In this document: piece after piece, positions 9,560 to 19,800 of the stretch
How positions within the stretch are numbered: position 1 is the first letter of the stretch
How the letters are laid out: every line of letters starts with the position of its first letter
NCBI GenBank assembly: GCA_004380135.1
Contig: QXCR01000163.1
Location: 1 to 64,000 of the forward strand
Origin: Stemphylium vesicarium
Lineage: Eukaryota; Ascomycota; Dothideomycetes; Pleosporales; Pleosporaceae
Length of the DNA stretch: 64,000 bases
Reading direction: 5' to 3'
Notes under the pieces: generated by a model
The model's database searches: none
Told to the model about the DNA's origin: nothing
The model's input: the letters and a program-made list of their open reading frames with translations, nothing else
Program-made: the position numbers and the translations under genes

Positions 9560-11194
9560 ATGTCTGAAGATAACAAAGCTCTCATGGCGCGACTCCAGCA
9601 GCAGTCCGCCTGCCTTCTCGAGTTGCTGCGCGCTGGTGGAGCTCCAGGACTCTCTTTGGGCGTCTTCCACCATGGCAACATCATCCACACCCAACATTTT
9701 GGCCAGCGCGACATTGACTGCCCGGAAACACCCAACAATGAGTCGATATACTGGGTTGCATCCACCTTCAAGATTGTGACCGTGTCCGCCATCGCGCGTC
9801 TTGTCACCGACGGCATCCTGGGCTGGGACGTGCCTATCCGCGAGTATCTTCCCGAATTTTGTAAGCGCAAAGATGAGCTTGGCCTCAATGCAACCATACG
9901 GGACCTTATAGCGAATCGTACTGGACTGCCCATGGCCAGTTTCTACTGGGGCCAGCAGAATGGCGAGCAGTTGATACCAAAGACGGAGTTTGTGCGCATC
10001 GTTAACCATATGCAATCTGCGAAACCATTCCGATCAACCTTTGTCTATTCGCAGTGGAACTTCTGTCTCTTACAAATTATTATCGAGACAGTCACTGGCA
10101 AGGCTTTCGGAGACTTCGTGCGCGAAACAATCTTCGAGCCGCTGGGCCTCAAAACCGCCACTTTCGACACTCCTACGGGCACGAACATCGTTCAACCACA
10201 CGCAAACCGGGATGACGGCCGTGCATGTAAGATCACTATCGGTTCCTTCGACTCTATTTCTGGGCTCGCTGCGGGAGGAGGCGGAAAATCGAGTATCCAG
10301 GATCAGCTCAGACTTTACATTGCTCTTCTTGCCGCTCACAAGCACCAGACAGCCAACAACGTCGATATCACCCCAGGTTCGCCCTTTACGCAGCTTCGTA
10401 CCATCTTTACGCCGCAGATTCGGCTTCCTGGGTCACGCATAAAGAAGCAGGCTTACTGTCTTGGGCTCTACCGCACAGAACTCCCCGGCAACCTCAGCTG
10501 CGCAAGTCTGAACTCCGCCTTGCCACGTGAACAAGTGCCGATCTTCGGTGAACAAGAAGCAGAGACGGGACTGCCGGTAGACGAGATATTCCACCACAGT
10601 GGTACAACACCGGGCTTCATGAGCGCAATGTTCCTCGTACCCCGAACGCAAAGCGGCGTGGTTGTTCTGACGAATGCGACACCACGCTGCGACACAGCAG
10701 ACTTCGCCGCACAACTTCTGCTTTCTGTGCTACTCAACACTAAAGCTCCGCAGAATCTCTCGAGTCTATCGCAGAGCGTCGTCAAGGTGCAGTTCGGGTG
10801 GTACAAACAATTGTCCGCTTTTCTGGAGAGCTGCAAGACGGACACTGTCCCAACACACCCGCTGTCGGCGTATGCAGGCGTATATTGGAATGCAGCACGA
10901 AGTTTCAAAATTATTGTCCGCGCGCAGGATACCGGCCTATTGCTCTCGATCCAAGGCATGCCTATCACGACGTACACCCTGAAGCCATGCGATGGCGATA
11001 CGTTCTATTGGCCCGCGAATCGCGAACATGAGCTCGTCGATCTTGGAATGTGGTTCGCTCCGTTCCCACAATGGCATCTTGTATCCTTTACGACCAATGA
11101 GAAAAGGGTGCTTAGTATGTCATGGCAACACGACCGGCTTATAGACCCCGAGCAGTTTGACAAGGAATTTGATGTCGCCGAAGCAAGGCTGTAG
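9560..11194 (+). CDS. Beta-lactamase-family serine hydrolase/acyltransferase
   Basis: Single exon, 544 residues. The class C beta-lactamase/PBP fold motifs are present in order: SxxK as S68-T-F-K71, a Tyr-containing second motif at Y163 (YSQW, where many relatives have YSN), and an HSG third motif (HSGTTPG) near residue 350. In fungal clusters this fold includes LovD, which transfers acyl groups, as well as esterases and peptidases. A C-terminal region from about residue 430 (YAGVYW onward) resembles the beta-sheet domain appended to many bacterial and fungal members, and makes the protein longer than LovD. The ATG at 9560 has an A-rich context; an upstream in-frame extension would overlap the promoter. 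A role in acylation, hydrolysis or lactone opening of the polyketide is inferred from context. Confidence 0.88.
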   Translation: MSEDNKALMARLQQQSACLLELLRAGGAPGLSLGVFHHGNIIHTQHFGQRDIDCPETPNNESIYWVASTFKIVTVSAIARLVTDGILGWDVPIREYLPEFCKRKDELGLNATIRDLIANRTGLPMASFYWGQQNGEQLIPKTEFVRIVNHMQSAKPFRSTFVYSQWNFCLLQIIIETVTGKAFGDFVRETIFEPLGLKTATFDTPTGTNIVQPHANRDDGRACKITIGSFDSISGLAAGGGGKSSIQDQLRLYIALLAAHKHQTANNVDITPGSPFTQLRTIFTPQIRLPGSRIKKQAYCLGLYRTELPGNLSCASLNSALPREQVPIFGEQEAETGLPVDEIFHHSGTTPGFMSAMFLVPRTQSGVVVLTNATPRCDTADFAAQLLLSVLLNTKAPQNLSSLSQSVVKVQFGWYKQLSAFLESCKTDTVPTHPLSAYAGVYWNAARSFKIIVRAQDTGLLLSIQGMPITTYTLKPCDGDTFYWPANREHELVDLGMWFAPFPQWHLVSFTTNEKRVLSMSWQHDRLIDPEQFDKEFDVAEARL

Positions 11195-11667
11195 CGGTAA
11201 ACTTGTTTTGCGTCAGCTTCGCGGTGTACAAGAAGTCTAGCCTGTAGGCACACAATCTATGCATGCTTACGCCAAGCCTCCATTCAGCCGGCGTGCCCGT
11301 TGCACCCTTCATGCCCGTTTCCTACGCTCATGCGCAAGCGACTACCAAAAACTCGTGACAGTTGGCTCCCTTGTGTCTGCACGTTGTCCCAGTCTTGCTC
11401 TCACTTTAGCAGCTTGACCAGAATTGCAAGAAGTTTGGGAGACTGGACAGATCTTACATGCAGGTGGCATAGGTTACACACGTAGATGAACTCCGCTGCG
11501 CGGGGTTCCATACCCTTATGCAGCTTTCGCGACTTATCACACTGCCTTTTCGTGGGCGAGGGGCGCTGACGCTGACTCGAATTCTACTCCCACAGCCTTT
11601 TTGTTGCTCAAACATCGACTCCTGATTAGCCACCACCAACATATCGTCCTGCAACGTTTTCGAGTAA
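11195..11667. other. Intergenic, 473 bp
   Basis: No gene seen. It separates two plus-strand genes and must hold the beta-lactamase-like gene's 3' end and the promoter of the membrane-protein gene. Confidence 0.6.
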
Positions 11668-12911
11668 ATGGCCAAACTAGATCCAGCTCTCTTGGCCAAG
11701 CTGCCAAGGGAGTATCTTGAAGAGAATATTGGCGAACGCCTCATCATTGTCGCTATTGTTTTCATTGTTCTGCAAACAGTCTTCGTTTCTCTTTACTACA
11801 TTTCACGCTATGTCAACAAATCCCTCAATGGCTGGGAGTGCTGGCTCTTCATGCCGATTGGATACTTCTTCACGACTGTTTTGTGTGTATGTGGCATCTG
11901 TAAGGTCTCCAAATCTCAAAACACTTACAGACGGTCTAACAAACTTGAAGTAATCGTCAAGATAGGTGGAGCAGGTCGCCATGTGGAAGCCGTGCTCATC
12001 GAAGACCCCACCGGCGGTATCGTGATGACACGATCCAAAATCGACAAAGCCGTCGAGTTGATCTATCTTCCCGCCATTACCTGCTCCAAATTCGTCATTC
12101 TCTGTTTGTACATGCGCATCTTCAACACAGACCGGCGGTACCAATTAGCAACCTACTTTATCGGCTCTATGATCCTACTGAACTGGCTCGCGGCTTTTAT
12201 CCTCAGTTTTAGCATCTGTCAACCGCTGGCTGCCCATTGGGACCACTCTATACCTGGTGGCAAATGCGGCAATATCATCACAGCGTACCAGTTCATCTCC
12301 GTTCCCAACATTGCCAGCGATCTTATGATGCTCATCCTGCCAATACCAGCTCTTTACAAGCTGCACGTCGACCTTGGAACTAAAATTGGGTTGTTCGCGA
12401 CATTCCTAACGGGCTCTGTGTAAGTCGCATTTGTTCCCCACATCATATTCAAACCATCTAACGACAGTATAGCGGCATTGTTACCTCAATACTCCGACTT
12501 ATTACCTTCATTCATGCATCCGAACTCTTCAAAGACCCTACCTACAAATGCATCCCAACCTTTACATATACCATCGCCGAAGCGGGCACCTATCTTATGG
12601 CAGCATGCATGCCAACACTACGCCCTCTCAAGCGCCATATATTCGGAGACCGCAGCTTTAGCAAGACGATAGCGTCTCATATCAACAAGAGATCCGGCGG
12701 TTCCAGGGGCGTTAGCAGTTTCAGGATCAAGTCTCTCAAGCTAGAGGTACAGCTTGATTCAATACGCAAGGCCACATCGAATGAGACTAACGCGAGGACG
12801 GGGTCGACGTTGCATTTGAATAATGCGGGGTTTTTGCAACTGGATGATCAGAATGTATCTGTGAGGAGTAAGACTCCAAGTCATGAGGATATTCAGGTGA
12901 ACTATGTTTGA
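11668..12911 (+). CDS. Fungal rhodopsin-like integral membrane protein in the cluster
   Basis: Proposed exons 11668-11899, 11951-12419 and 12473-12911 give 379 residues. The first intron (51 nt, GTAAGG...CTAAC...AAG) reads through in frame, but removing it restores the usual spacing between the second helix and KIGGAGRHV. The second intron (53 nt) has a CTAAC branch site and a TAG acceptor. About seven hydrophobic helices are visible, then a soluble Ser/Thr-rich tail after LRPLKRHIF. The family (Pth11-related, without a CFEM domain here) has conserved Cys and Trp residues in extracellular loops, seen as SICQPLAAHWD and GGKCGN. Family members are proposed sensors; some sit in metabolite clusters with no known role. 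Confidence 0.82.
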
Positions 12912-13575
12912 TTGTGTTGCGCCTTGCTGTATGTATGTTTTGGGCTTCGTCGGATCTTCTCACAGTGAGAATATCACCTAGACATCCCGTTCACTACAGC
13001 CTAGCAAAATTGGAATCTTCCCCCTACTGGCTATCTGTCGGCTTGTGAAATAGCGACGGCAACACTACAATTCAACATTGCGGTGATGCTCCTTCCCAGA
13101 TTGCCATGGGTACGCAATTCTAAGCGCCAGCCTCGAGTCTGCCTAGCAATGTGCATAACGTGCCGCAGTCTAACATGCTGCATCTTACACGGATCTATAT
13201 CAGGAACCTTTCGTACGACTATCCCGGTTGGTATACGCTTGCATAGCCTAAAAATAGTGTGCCGAGACGAGGATGGATACCGGATAGAAAACAAAACGGA
13301 TACGGAAGAGTGGTCCTGTGCCGTTGTTATTCGTTTTCGAGCTGTTACACTTCCAGCGGGCCGATCGTACAGGGAGGGGGCGGAGCGCGGCACAGCGCAT
13401 TATTGGTCTCAACATACGCAGCATGTGAACCACGGCTAACCTTGACTGTAATACCGGAAAACAACTGTATCTTGGTTTAGCCTTGCGGGTCGATACGAAG
13501 ATTGGGCTTCTCTGGCAGCTATCTGTGAAGATTACCAAACGTTGCTTGAGGAAACAATCTACTGCAAAATCCAAG
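12912..13575. other. Intergenic, 664 bp
   Basis: Small overlapping frames on both strands show no family resemblance. It probably contains the 3' UTR of the membrane-protein gene and the promoter of the FSH1-type hydrolase. Confidence 0.55.
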
Positions 13576-14355
13576 ATGCATTTCCTATGCCTTCACGGTC
13601 GAGGGACAAGTAGCAAGGCAAGCGCACCCAACAAAATACCCCAAAGATAACTTTCTCGTGTTATTAGTTCTGCAACTGTGTTTTTAAAAGCCAACGCTTA
13701 CCGCACCCAGATCCTGCAGATGCAAACCGCCGCCCTACGCTACGAACTCGGAGACGAGCACACATACACCTTCCTCCAAGGAACAGTCGTTTACGAGATG
13801 GCACCCGAGATCGCGCCTTTGTCCGATTCAAATATCGAGCATTACGCATACTACCATTCAACCAGCGCACACTCCTATCTTCGAGCTCTTGATGCGCTTG
13901 AAAAATATCTACAGGCTGAGGGCCCTTTTGATGGCGTTCTAGGCTTTAGTCAAGGCGCTGGGCTGGCACTCATGTATTTGATCCGACACGCGCATCTTCA
14001 CCCGGAACGCTCTCTTCCCTTCAAAGTTGCAGTGCTACTGAGCCGAATTGGTGTGTATGATCCTGCGCGTTGGTTAGAGACGGGAGAGGCGGTCATGTTG
14101 GAGAGTCTTCCACTAGGTATAGACAGACTCAGGATCCCGGTGGCGGCAGTGTGGGGCGAGATTGACTGGAAAGCTGTGCAGGAGGAGGGAAGGGTTACTA
14201 AAAATCTTTGTGCTGAGGGCATGGTCTGGGAGTTTGTGCATAAGGGGTCGCATGAAGTACCTGGTGCTAGTGTGGAAGGAAGTGTGCAAGGGGCGGTCAA
14301 GGTTATTAGGCGGGCAATCACACAGGCGCAGATTATGGAGCATGGCGATCAATAG
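13576..14355 (+). CDS. FSH1-family serine hydrolase (LovG-type polyketide-releasing candidate)
   Basis: Proposed exons 13576-13609 and 13691-14355 give 232 residues starting MHFLCLHGRGT, the usual beginning of FSH1 proteins, followed by QTAALRYELGD. The alpha/beta-hydrolase nucleophile lies in GFSQGA (Ser98); WGEID and GSHEVPG supply the likely Asp and His. The length fits the family. LovG, an FSH1 member, releases dihydromonacolin L from the lovastatin PKS LovB, and the PKS here also lacks a releasing domain, so hydrolytic or lactonising release is the leading idea (inference). The intron (81 nt) is needed to join the two segments; its GTAGCA donor is weak, and the exact first exon is the least certain part. 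Confidence 0.8.
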
Positions 14356-14404
14356 TGTTAGATGAAGAAGCAGCTGAACTGCTGGATATTGGATTCCCGA
14401 TATC

Positions 14405-16198
14405 TTATTGCCCAGGATTAACGACTTGCTTAGTCCACATGAGCGCCGTCGCGGGCAGCTGAGCCGCCGCAAACCCAATGACAAGTTGAATCTGCAGATT
14501 GAAACTCTCTCCAAAGACCGCCCTTACTGACTCGCGGTCTTTCACTGATAGCATAGCTATGTTTTCCGTCCTGTGAAGGATCGAGACGGCCAAATGCGGA
14601 GACAGGACATCATATAGATGTGTGCGAAGATACGGCGTTGAGAGGGATGTCGCAATTGCAATACCGATTAGACCACCAAGCACCCGAAACTGCGACATAG
14701 ATGCTGTGCCCACAGCTGTAAGGGATTAGCATGCGTCAACGGAAGGTGCAGCTCCAACTCACCTAGATCCCTTTTCTCCATGGCATATGGGACCAGCAGT
14801 ATCAGACCAGCCGCGACAAAACCTACGCCGATACCCAGGAGGAATTGAAACCCGTATTGAGCTTCATATAGCTCTGAATGGTTCGGTACGCGTGCGAGAA
14901 AGACGGCACCGATGAGTTGCGATACGACGCCGAGGAGAATGATAACAGCAGGCGGGACTTTTAGCTTACCCATCAAGGCCGCTGCGATAGTGGAGCCGCC
15001 AGGGACGAATGAACCAAAAGCGAGAAGCCGAACGGCGGCTTTCAACGGCGAGAGTCCGTTGACGGTGATGAAACGTTGCGGGATCTGCATGAGGCAAATC
15101 ATGAGCACCGCGCCCGAAAACAATGTATTGAGGACCATGCCCATGCATATGCGCGACTGGCAAAATCGCCAGGGAAACACAGGCTCTGGTATGTTTCGTC
15201 GGGTGATGGACCACTCCCAGGCGAAAAAGGCCACGAGGAAGACGGGAAATATCAGCAACAACGGGAGCACGAATGCAGAAGTCCAAGAGTACCCGAGCCC
15301 GGCTTGTTGCAGACCGGTAGATATGAGGATGCATGCTCCGAGCAGCAGCGCCGAGCCCAAAACATCGATTCGTCGTAGGGACGCCTTGGAGAAACCGGTG
15401 CCATTTCTGGTAGCTGGCTCGATTGGTAGCTTTGCAGGAAGAGTCCAGATGGCACCTCCTAGTGCTACAGCGCACACCGGGACACTGCGATACACGTCAG
15501 ACAACTGCATATCAACAAGCGCGGATCTGAGGACCTACTTGAGCAGAAAGATCCATCTCCACTGATGTTGCTCTGCAATAGCGCCGCCAATTAGAGGGCC
15601 AACCACTAGCGACAATGCCACAACGACCGTGAACAAGCCCACGTATAGAGGCCACTTGGATGGCGGTACCAACTCGAAGAACACGAGCTGTGTAAGAGCG
15701 AAGACGCCACAACCGCCTATACCCTGCAGCCAACGGAACATTATGAGCTGCATCAACGTCTGGCTTGCAGCACAGGCGCCCGAGAAAACCGTGAAAATAA
15801 GCGTCGAAACTACGATGGTCGTTTTGCGCGTGAGGATATCTGAGAGCTTGGCCCATATTAGTTGGAAGCCTACATGATATTAGTTTCTTGGATGCGCAAT
15901 CATGACGTTAAGTGGACGACTTACCGCAGTATGTTAGCATGTATGCTGTGAAGACCCATGAGCTCTCCTCATAGCCTCCGAGCTGGTCCGTAATTTGCAG
16001 GATTGCTGTGCTCGCTACTGAAGTATCCATTTGCGCGACGAAGAGCGGGACAAGCAGCCAGAAGGTGACGGCGTGGAGCTTCCATCCAGACATATAAAGC
16101 GACTTGTCTTCATGCTGCGCGTCTGTGACTTCCTGGGCGCGGTGTTGCTCTTCGCTCTTCTGCTCTTGCGGCGAGAATAGAGGCTGCTCGGCAGGCAT
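14405..16198 (-). CDS. MFS drug-efflux type transporter (14-TM, DHA2-like)
   Basis: Four exons, 16198-15925, 15869-15539, 15484-14763 and 14715-14405, give 545 residues. A hydrophilic N-terminus is followed by many hydrophobic helices. Typical signatures are LDTSVA-like QMDTSVAST, WVFTAYMLTY, GPLIGGAIAEQHQWRWIF across helices 5-6, and RVLGGLIGIAIATS late in the protein. Introns are 46-54 nt with good donors (GTAAGT, GTAGGT, GTGAGT). The start is the ATG at 16196-16198; a longer frame would need a non-ATG codon. The gene is transcribed away from the PKS, from a shared promoter. The expected role is export of the polyketide or self-protection, at the plasma membrane; the substrate is unknown. 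Confidence 0.92.
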
Positions 16199-16864
16199 GG
16201 TAATGCGCAAGCCGGCGAGTTATTGTAGGTGCGAAGTATTTCGATGTAAATAATCTCAGATTTGAAGTATTGCAGAAGAGTATGGCTGCAGACGTGAAGG
16301 ATTGCAGATGCAAGATCTGGGCGCCTTTCGAGGTCTGTGAGCCTGGCAGCCTTCGCCTGGCTTTGAGTAACGTACGTTGACCTGGGCATGAGCCGAACCT
16401 TGAAAAAATCGAGGCAACACAAAGGGCGACCGTTACACAACATTGCCTTCGGCTAATGTACCTTAGCTATATTTAAATCTGTTGAAGGTCTCGGACATCC
16501 CGAATCGCGGATTAAGCGAACGCGGTCAATCCTGCACACCATCTCATCAGTCCTACGCCGTTTGCGACCCCCTACATTTCTTACAGTGGATAAAACCGTG
16601 ACAATATTTACCCAAACGAGATCAGTGGGGGCCGATCTTACCGGTCATCGTAGGCGCCAATGGTCTTACCCGCGACGATAACTCTCAGCCCCCATCAGCA
16701 CCCTTGCTCATATATCCGGCCAATCATCTTCGCTACTCAATCCTAGATATTCCCTGGCGATATAGGACATATCATAAGAAACTCCGTAGGATGGCTAGTA
16801 GTGACAGGAAGCAAGACACCCACTTGCGTACATCCAGACATCAAAATCACAAAACCCTAGGAAG
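16199..16864. promoter_or_regulatory. Divergent promoter, MFS transporter / PKS
   Basis: This 666-bp region separates two start codons on opposite strands. It carries TCGGACATCCCGA at 16491-16503, a TCGG-N5-CCGA palindrome like that in the P450/beta-lactamase promoter, and several other CGG/CCG words. No protein-coding segment is recognisable. Confidence 0.6.
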
Positions 16865-19800
16865 ATGAGTAACTGCACGGCATGGAGCAAATCGATATGG
16901 TCAACCGGGAGGGATGCATGTGACCGAGTACCCGCATCGAGAAGCAGCGAGGTGCCAATTCAACCCGAGCCTATCAGAACTATCGTCAACGAACATTTTC
17001 GCAAGCAGCCCTTCTCTACTGCAAAGCTAGGCCAGTCGATTGCAAAGCCTGTCAATCACCAAAAACAAACCGTAAAAACCACTCAGGAATTCTCACACGA
17101 GTTAACCCAGCAAAGCATCAATGGACTACTTGATGTGAACATGAGCCGGATCGAAAATCCAAATGGAAGCCTCGATCATGCGGAAGACAGCGATACCAGT
17201 GACTCAGCGTCTGCAAACGTCAACGACACAACTCAGCAGGGTCTTGTTAACGGCATATGCCAGCATGCCGCGGCTGGGACACCGTTGAGTACCTACACCA
17301 ATGGTGACTCTGCGAATGTCCTCATCGATGAGGCACCAAGCGACGGCATCAATGGAACAACTGTTTCCGATATACCCCAAATGGTTCCTACAATAGCTTC
17401 ATCTGGTCCACGCCCACTTGAGCCGCTAGCAATTGTAGGCATGGCCTTCCAATTTCCCTCAGGTGCCGTGACCGAGTCAGCTTTCTGGGACATGCTCACT
17501 TCGCAAACATGCGCATCATCCGAGTTTCCCGCGGACAGGATGAACATTGATGCATTCTACAACGCAGATAAGAGCAAGCCCAACGCCATCCACACACGAA
17601 ATGCACATTTTCTAGATCACGATATCCGCCGGTTCGACGCATACCACTTCAACATTCCCCCCTCAGAAGCCAGTGCGATGGACCCGAATCAGCGCGGGCT
17701 AATGGAGACGACATATCATGCGCTCGAAAATGCAGGCATTCCTGTTACTTCTCTTGCTGGGAGCAGGACGTCGGTACATGTCGGTTTCTTTTCCTCGGAC
17801 TACATGACGTTCAACTTGCGTGACTCGCTGCGCATACCAAAGTACTACGCCACTGGTTCCAGCTCCTCAATTTTATCCAACCGAATAAGTTGGCATTTCG
17901 ATCTTCGAGGCCCAAGCATGACCATAGACACAGCGTGCTCATCAGGGATGGTGGCCATGGATCTCGCGTGTCAAGGGCTCTGGGCAGAAACCAGCGACAT
18001 GGCCATTGTAGGCGCAGCGAATCTGATTCTCTCGCCAGAGCTCAACATTGCACTTTGCAATATGAACTTCCTCTCTCCGGACGGGAAGTGTTATTCTTTC
18101 GACGACCGTGCCTCGGGCTATGCACGCGGTGAAGGCTTCTCTGCCATTATTCTCAAGCCTCTTTCCAAGGCTTTGGCGGCAGGAGATAACATCCGGGCGC
18201 TTGTGCGTAGCATTGGTAGTAACCAAGACGGCTATACTCCAGGAGGCATCACTCAGCCGAGCCGAGAGATGCAAACAAAGTTGATCAGGGAGACGTATGC
18301 AAAGGCAGACCTGGATATGAGAGAGACACGATTCTTCGAGGCGCACGGTACGGGAACATTAGTGGGAGATCCGACCGAGGCCAGGGCCATCGGGGAGAGC
18401 TTCCGTCCGTATCGCACCGATAACGAGCCGCTCTACGTTGGTGCTGTGAAATCCAATGTCGGACATCTAGAGGGTGCGAGCGCGCTGGCAGGTGTAGTGA
18501 AGGCTGTACTGGCTCTCGAGAAGGGCATCATCCCACCCAATACGAACTTTGAGACATTGAACCCGGGTATCGACGATGAGTTCCTTCGACTGAAGTTTCC
18601 GCAGAAGTCAACGCCATGGCCCGAATGTGGCGTCAAAAGAGCATCGGTGAACTCCTTTGGTTTTGGTGGCGCGAATGCGCACGTCGTCTTGGATGACGCC
18701 TTTTCCTATTTGCAATCGAGGAAGCTAGAAGAGAGCCAGTTCAGTGTACTCGCCAATGGACGCGCCACCAACGAGCATGCAAGCAACGGAAACGCTGTCG
18801 ACAAGCACACCATCGGCGGCAACACTGCCAATGGGAACGCCATCAACGGGCATGCCGTGAATGGACACTTACGAAACGGAAATGCACATGACAACGGTTT
18901 ATGCGAAGAGATGCACGAACAGTTGTCGAGCCACAAGAAGGATAAATTCACTCCAAAGCTCTTCATCCTATCCTCATCTTCCGAGGCCGGCGTAGTCGCG
19001 CAAATCGACACACACAGCACTTACCTCAAGCAGTTTGAACCTTCATCACTCCCATCCTACACATACACGCTCGCCACACGCCGGACCCTGCTTTCATGGC
19101 GGTCATTCGGCATCGTCGACTCCCTCAGTCAGCTCAGCACCTTCCCTTCTCTTATATCCAAACCAATGCAGAGCCTCGGTGCCGATCTAAAGCTCGGATT
19201 TGTGTTTACAGGGCAGGGAGCACAGTGGTTCGACATGGGACGCGAGCTGCTCTCGGACCCTGTGTTCATGAGTAGTATCCGGGAATCACAAGCTTGTCTG
19301 GAGAGCTTGGGTTGTAAATGGTCACTCGTCGAGCGCCTCACAGAGGAAAAGCATGCTTCTTCCATAGGCGAGGCGCAGTTTGGCCAGACGATCACCACCG
19401 GTGTACAGCTCGCGCTCTTTGATTTGGTGACTTGGATGGGCATCCTGCCTTCAGTGCTAGTAGGTCATTCTTCGGGAGAGATCGCCGCTGCGTACGCGGC
19501 GGGGCATATATCGCGAGCTTCCGCAGTTAGGATATCGTATTATCGTGGTCTCTTGGGTTCAAAACTCGAAAAAACTTGTTCGACTCGTTGGTCCATGGCC
19601 GCTGTAGGCCTATCTCGTAAAGATGCTACCCGCGAAATCGCAGCCCTGGAAGCTGAGCATAATTCTGGGATCGAGGCCGGGTCCTTGACTATAAGCTGCA
19701 TTAATAGTCCTATCAATGTTACCGTGTCTGGCCCAGCGGTTCAGCTCGACATACTGGTTGAGCATATGGCAGACAAGCATGTGTTCGCTAGGAAACTAAA

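Noticed and set aside
8919..9779. 286-residue plus-strand frame
   Set aside because: It lies antisense to the P450 and runs into the beta-lactamase-like gene; it has no motif and is a shadow of those genes.
12420..12467. Earlier CAG acceptor for the second intron of the cluster membrane protein
   Set aside because: It shifts the frame and destroys the conserved SILRLITFIHASELF segment; the TAG at 12470-12472 keeps it.
13610..13690. GC donor (AAG|GCAAGC) for the FSH1 intron
   Set aside because: It leaves the wrong phase for the second exon; GTAGCA four bases earlier restores the family reading.
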